Assembly: GCF_018688255.1 (NCBI RefSeq)
Contig: NZ_CP061314.1
Location: forward strand, 62,001-126,000
DNA length: 64,000 nt
Direction: 5' to 3'
DNA from: Polynucleobacter corsicus
Lineage (GTDB): Bacteria > Pseudomonadota > Gammaproteobacteria > Burkholderiales > Burkholderiaceae
Within the stretch, counting starts at the first letter, position 1. Each line of letters starts with the position of its first letter. Below the pieces are notes generated by a model. It was given only the letters and a program-made list of their open reading frames with translations. It was not told the origin of the DNA and searched no databases. Of the stretch, positions 62,033 through 64,000 are shown one piece after another. A program made the position numbers and the translations under genes.

Positions 62033-63349
62033 CTAATGGTCTTCTGGTTTGGAGTGCGAGGCAAATAATTTGGGAAGCAACTTAATCAGGACATCACGCT
62101 CAGCGCCATTAGAATGTTGTAAAGCATGTAGTGAGCCATGCAAGAACTTATTCGTTAAGCCTTGAGCCATCGCATTGAGAACTTCTTGTGGATCATCGCC
62201 ACGCATCAATCGTTTCATCGCGCGATCGAGTTCAAGTTGCCTGAGGTGCTCGCCTTGTTGCTGAATATCCTGAATCAGCGGCACAGTCTTACGGCCTTGC
62301 ATCCAGTGCATGAAATTACCAACCCGATCTTCAATAATGGCTTCGGCCTGACTCACTGCCGCTTGGCGTAAGGAGGCACCCGTCTGAATCATGACGCCTA
62401 AATCATCGACTGTATACAAATAGATGTCATTTAAGCGGCTAATCTCTGGCTCAAAATCACGGGGAACCGCTAGATCAATCATCACCATGGGTTTGCGGCG
62501 ACGTTGCTTAAGAGCGCTCTCCACCATTCCTAAACCGATAATTGGCAGTGATGATGCTGTACTTGAAATGATGATGTCAAATTCATGCAATCGACTTGGC
62601 AGCTCTGAGAGCTTGAATGATTCTGCTTGAACATCTTGAAGAGAAATCGAGTCTGCTAATTCTTGTCCACGTTCAATGCTGCGATTGGCAATCGCCACTG
62701 CTTTAGGCTTACGTGCCACGAAATGGGTGGCACATAAAGTGATCATGTCGCCAGCGCCAATAAACAGAACGCGTTGGTCAGTAATGCTTTCAAAAATACG
62801 CTCAGCTAATCGAACGGATGCAGCTGCCATCGAGATTGAGTGAGCACCAATCTCTGTTGAGCCACGAACTTCTTTTGCAACAGCAAAGGTTTTCTGAAAG
62901 AGTTGATTGAGATAAGTGCCAAGGACGCCTGCATCATTTGCAGTACGCACAGCATCTTTCATCTGACCTAATATTTGGGTTTCGCCAATCACCATGGAGT
63001 CCAGACCGCAAGCCACTCTAAAAGCATGGCGTACCGCATCAGACTGCGGTAGTGAGTAAATGTGTGGCTCTAAACTGCTTGGAGCCAGTTGTTGGGTTTT
63101 GGCTAACCAATCAAAAGTGGCTTCATGCAATAGGCTCGCTGCATCTGCATCGTTAGCGGCACAATAGAGCTCGGTGCGATTGCAGGTAGACAGAATGGTG
63201 GCTTCAGGCAGGCCGGCCTGATTCGCACCAACAAGATGTTGGCGAAGATCGTGCAACGCTTCTTGAAGAAATTCAGGGTCAAAGGCGACCTTTTCCCGAA
63301 TGGCGACCGGCGCTGTGTGATGATTGATGCCGAGTGTCAACAACTTCAT
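62033..63349 (-). CDS. hemA: Glutamyl-tRNA reductase
   Basis: 438 residues. The catalytic cysteine is C56 (LSTCNRTELY). The NADPH-binding domain (VLFIGAGDMITLCATHF) and C-terminal dimerisation domain are complete. GESQILGQ-like GETQILGQMKDAV is intact. It makes glutamate-1-semialdehyde, the first committed step of C5 haem synthesis, two steps before HemB (11 kb). A TATAAT box is 7 nt from the ATG with no SD site. Confidence 0.97.
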   Translation of the reverse strand: MKLLTLGINHHTAPVAIREKVAFDPEFLQEALHDLRQHLVGANQAGLPEATILSTCNRTELYCAANDADAASLLHEATFDWLAKTQQLAPSSLEPHIYSLPQSDAVRHAFRVACGLDSMVIGETQILGQMKDAVRTANDAGVLGTYLNQLFQKTFAVAKEVRGSTEIGAHSISMAAASVRLAERIFESITDQRVLFIGAGDMITLCATHFVARKPKAVAIANRSIERGQELADSISLQDVQAESFKLSELPSRLHEFDIIISSTASSLPIIGLGMVESALKQRRRKPMVMIDLAVPRDFEPEISRLNDIYLYTVDDLGVMIQTGASLRQAAVSQAEAIIEDRVGNFMHWMQGRKTVPLIQDIQQQGEHLRQLELDRAMKRLMRGDDPQEVLNAMAQGLTNKFLHGSLHALQHSNGAERDVLIKLLPKLFASHSKPEDH

Positions 63350-63356
63350 AATGGTG

Positions 63357-63362
63357 ATTATA
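63357..63362 (-). promoter_or_regulatory. -10 box of hemA (possible leaderless start)
   Basis: Minus-strand TATAAT from 63362 to 63357, with 7 nt to the hemA ATG at 63349. No Shine-Dalgarno sequence lies between. No good -35 match. Confidence 0.5.
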
Positions 63363-63391
63363 GATTTGATGTCAGCAACAAGGGGGTGGCA

Positions 63392-63649
63392 ATGGGGTTT
63401 TTAGCTTTTCTGGTGATCGGTGGCTTAACTGGCGTATTTGCCTTGGTTTTTTACCCAGGAAAACGTCAACCCAAGCCCAAGATTCAGAAATTCCTCATGG
63501 CAGTCTTGGTTGGCACTATTGCTGCCCTAGCTAGCTCCTACATAGGGCAATTTGTAGGCTTATTTCAGTCGGGTCAGATGCTAGAGTGGCTCAGTGCCAT
63601 AGTGGCTTCTTGTCTTATTTGCTCTTTTTATGCAGCAGTTGCTAAATAG
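63392..63649 (+). CDS. Small membrane protein, GlsB/YeaQ/YmgE-like
   Basis: 85 residues from ATG 63392 with a strong AAGGGGG site. The open frame upstream to 63236 overlaps hemA and is not supported. Three hydrophobic segments (about 1-18, 33-52, 60-82) and a GxxxG-rich first helix followed by the basic YPGKRQPKPK resemble the transglycosylase-associated small-protein family, but the similarity is weak. It is divergent from hemA and converges on mazF. The function is unknown. Confidence 0.65.
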   Translation: MGFLAFLVIGGLTGVFALVFYPGKRQPKPKIQKFLMAVLVGTIAALASSYIGQFVGLFQSGQMLEWLSAIVASCLICSFYAAVAK

Positions 63650-63654
63650 ACTGC

Positions 63655-63981
63655 TTAGGCCAAGCCTAGCCAAAGAGCCAATGCTCTGTTAACTCGCACC
63701 ATCATCACATCACTAAGTTCGCCAATAATTGCCCCAATCTTTTCAATTCGAATGGATTGAATTTTGTCGATTTGTACTTGGGAAGGTTTAGTTAGCCCAT
63801 TAGACCCATCTGGCTCAATATCGAGTCGGAATATTGGGGCTTGCATAAGGTTGCTTGAAATCAAGGCAATCGTTACCGTTGCATGAATATCACTGAATAC
63901 GTCTGATTGAAGGACTAAGGCTGGTCTAGGCTTTCCAAAGTCACCTTGCATAGCAACCGTTACTACGTTGCCACGCTTCAT
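63655..63981 (-). CDS. MazF/PemK-family endoribonuclease toxin
   Basis: 108 residues. The N-terminal GNVVTVAMQGDFGKPRPALV block, VTIALISSN and QVQIDKIQSIRIEKIG strands are those of the MazF/PemK fold (mRNA interferases). The conserved arginine of KPRPALV and the S/T in SSN are present. The start overlaps the antitoxin stop (ATGA, 63981-63978). Confidence 0.88.
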   Translation of the reverse strand: MKRGNVVTVAMQGDFGKPRPALVLQSDVFSDIHATVTIALISSNLMQAPIFRLDIEPDGSNGLTKPSQVQIDKIQSIRIEKIGAIIGELSDVMMVRVNRALALWLGLA

Positions 63982-64000
63982 GCTTCATCCAAATCAGCTA
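63978..64000 (-). CDS. MazE-like antitoxin, C-terminal tail (cut by window edge)
   Basis: Only the last six residues (ADLDEA) and the TGA are visible, overlapping the mazF ATG. The acidic ending and coupled stop/start fit a MazE/PemI-type antitoxin. The domain itself is outside the window. Confidence 0.55.

Noticed and set aside
63236..63391. Long N-terminal extension of the small membrane protein at 63392
   Set aside because: It runs antisense through the hemA 5' end. The ATG at 63392 has a strong ribosome site and begins the hydrophobic helix.
1..64000. CRISPR array
   Set aside because: No series of regularly spaced direct repeats was seen on reading the intergenic regions, and no cas-like gene is present.

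Overview
The window is chromosomal DNA from a betaproteobacterium of the Burkholderiaceae, most likely Polynucleobacter or a close relative. The reasons are a complete spc/alpha ribosomal operon followed by cutA and dsbD, the block gltBD - mlaFEDACB - ABC pair - bolA - murA - his genes - hinT - tatABC, petABC-sspAB, hemA-prfA-prmC-grxD, two Burkholderiales-type trimeric porins, and a moderate, AT-leaning base composition. The genus call is inference from gene order and protein style; no database was searched.

Layout. 1-8.3 kb: the end of rplX through rplQ (spc and alpha ribosomal operons with secY, infA and rpoA), closed by a strong terminator. 8.3-18.3 kb: cutA, dsbD, then hemB and engB (minus), a diheme cytochrome c4 (plus), lysA and an LptM-like lipoprotein (minus), cyaY (plus), and a minus-strand operon of a PilP-like gene, a small secretin, aroK and aroB. 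18.4-27.9 kb: penicillin-binding protein 1A, a REP-associated (RAYT) transposase, and glutamate synthase gltBD. 27.9-35 kb: phospholipid transport genes mlaF-E-D-A-C-B, an ABC-2 exporter pair, a BolA-family gene and murA. 35-44.2 kb: histidine biosynthesis hisG-D-(C reversed)-B-H-A-F, then hipBA and an orphan Phd antitoxin, then hisI-E. 44.2-47.6 kb: hinT, tatABC and a Sel1-repeat protein. 47.8-52.4 kb: an accessory locus in which two near-duplicate porin genes in inverted orientation enclose a tyrosine recombinase carrying a C9 tract, followed by a winged-helix gene. 52.4-57 kb: mscL, cytochrome bc1 (petABC), sspAB and tRNA-Thr. 57-64 kb: an MFS transporter, rmuC, grxD, prmC, prfA and hemA on the minus strand, a small membrane protein, and a MazF toxin with the tail of its antitoxin at the edge.

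How the parts connect. TatABC can export the Rieske protein encoded here, whose N-terminus has an RR signal. DsbD can supply reductant for the c-type cytochromes (c4 and c1). PrmC methylates the release factor encoded next to it. HemA and HemB are both early tetrapyrrole steps. PBP1A, MurA, Mla, the porins and LptM serve the envelope.

The most interesting region is the porin-integrase-porin inverted repeat, with 136-bp perfectly identical arms and a slippage-prone recombinase gene. It could be an inversion system that shuffles porin surface loops. Other points of interest are a shrunken pilMNOPQ-like locus (two genes instead of five), a toxin-antitoxin island splitting the his operon, and four genes with TATAAT-like boxes 6-7 nt before the start codon, which suggests leaderless mRNAs.
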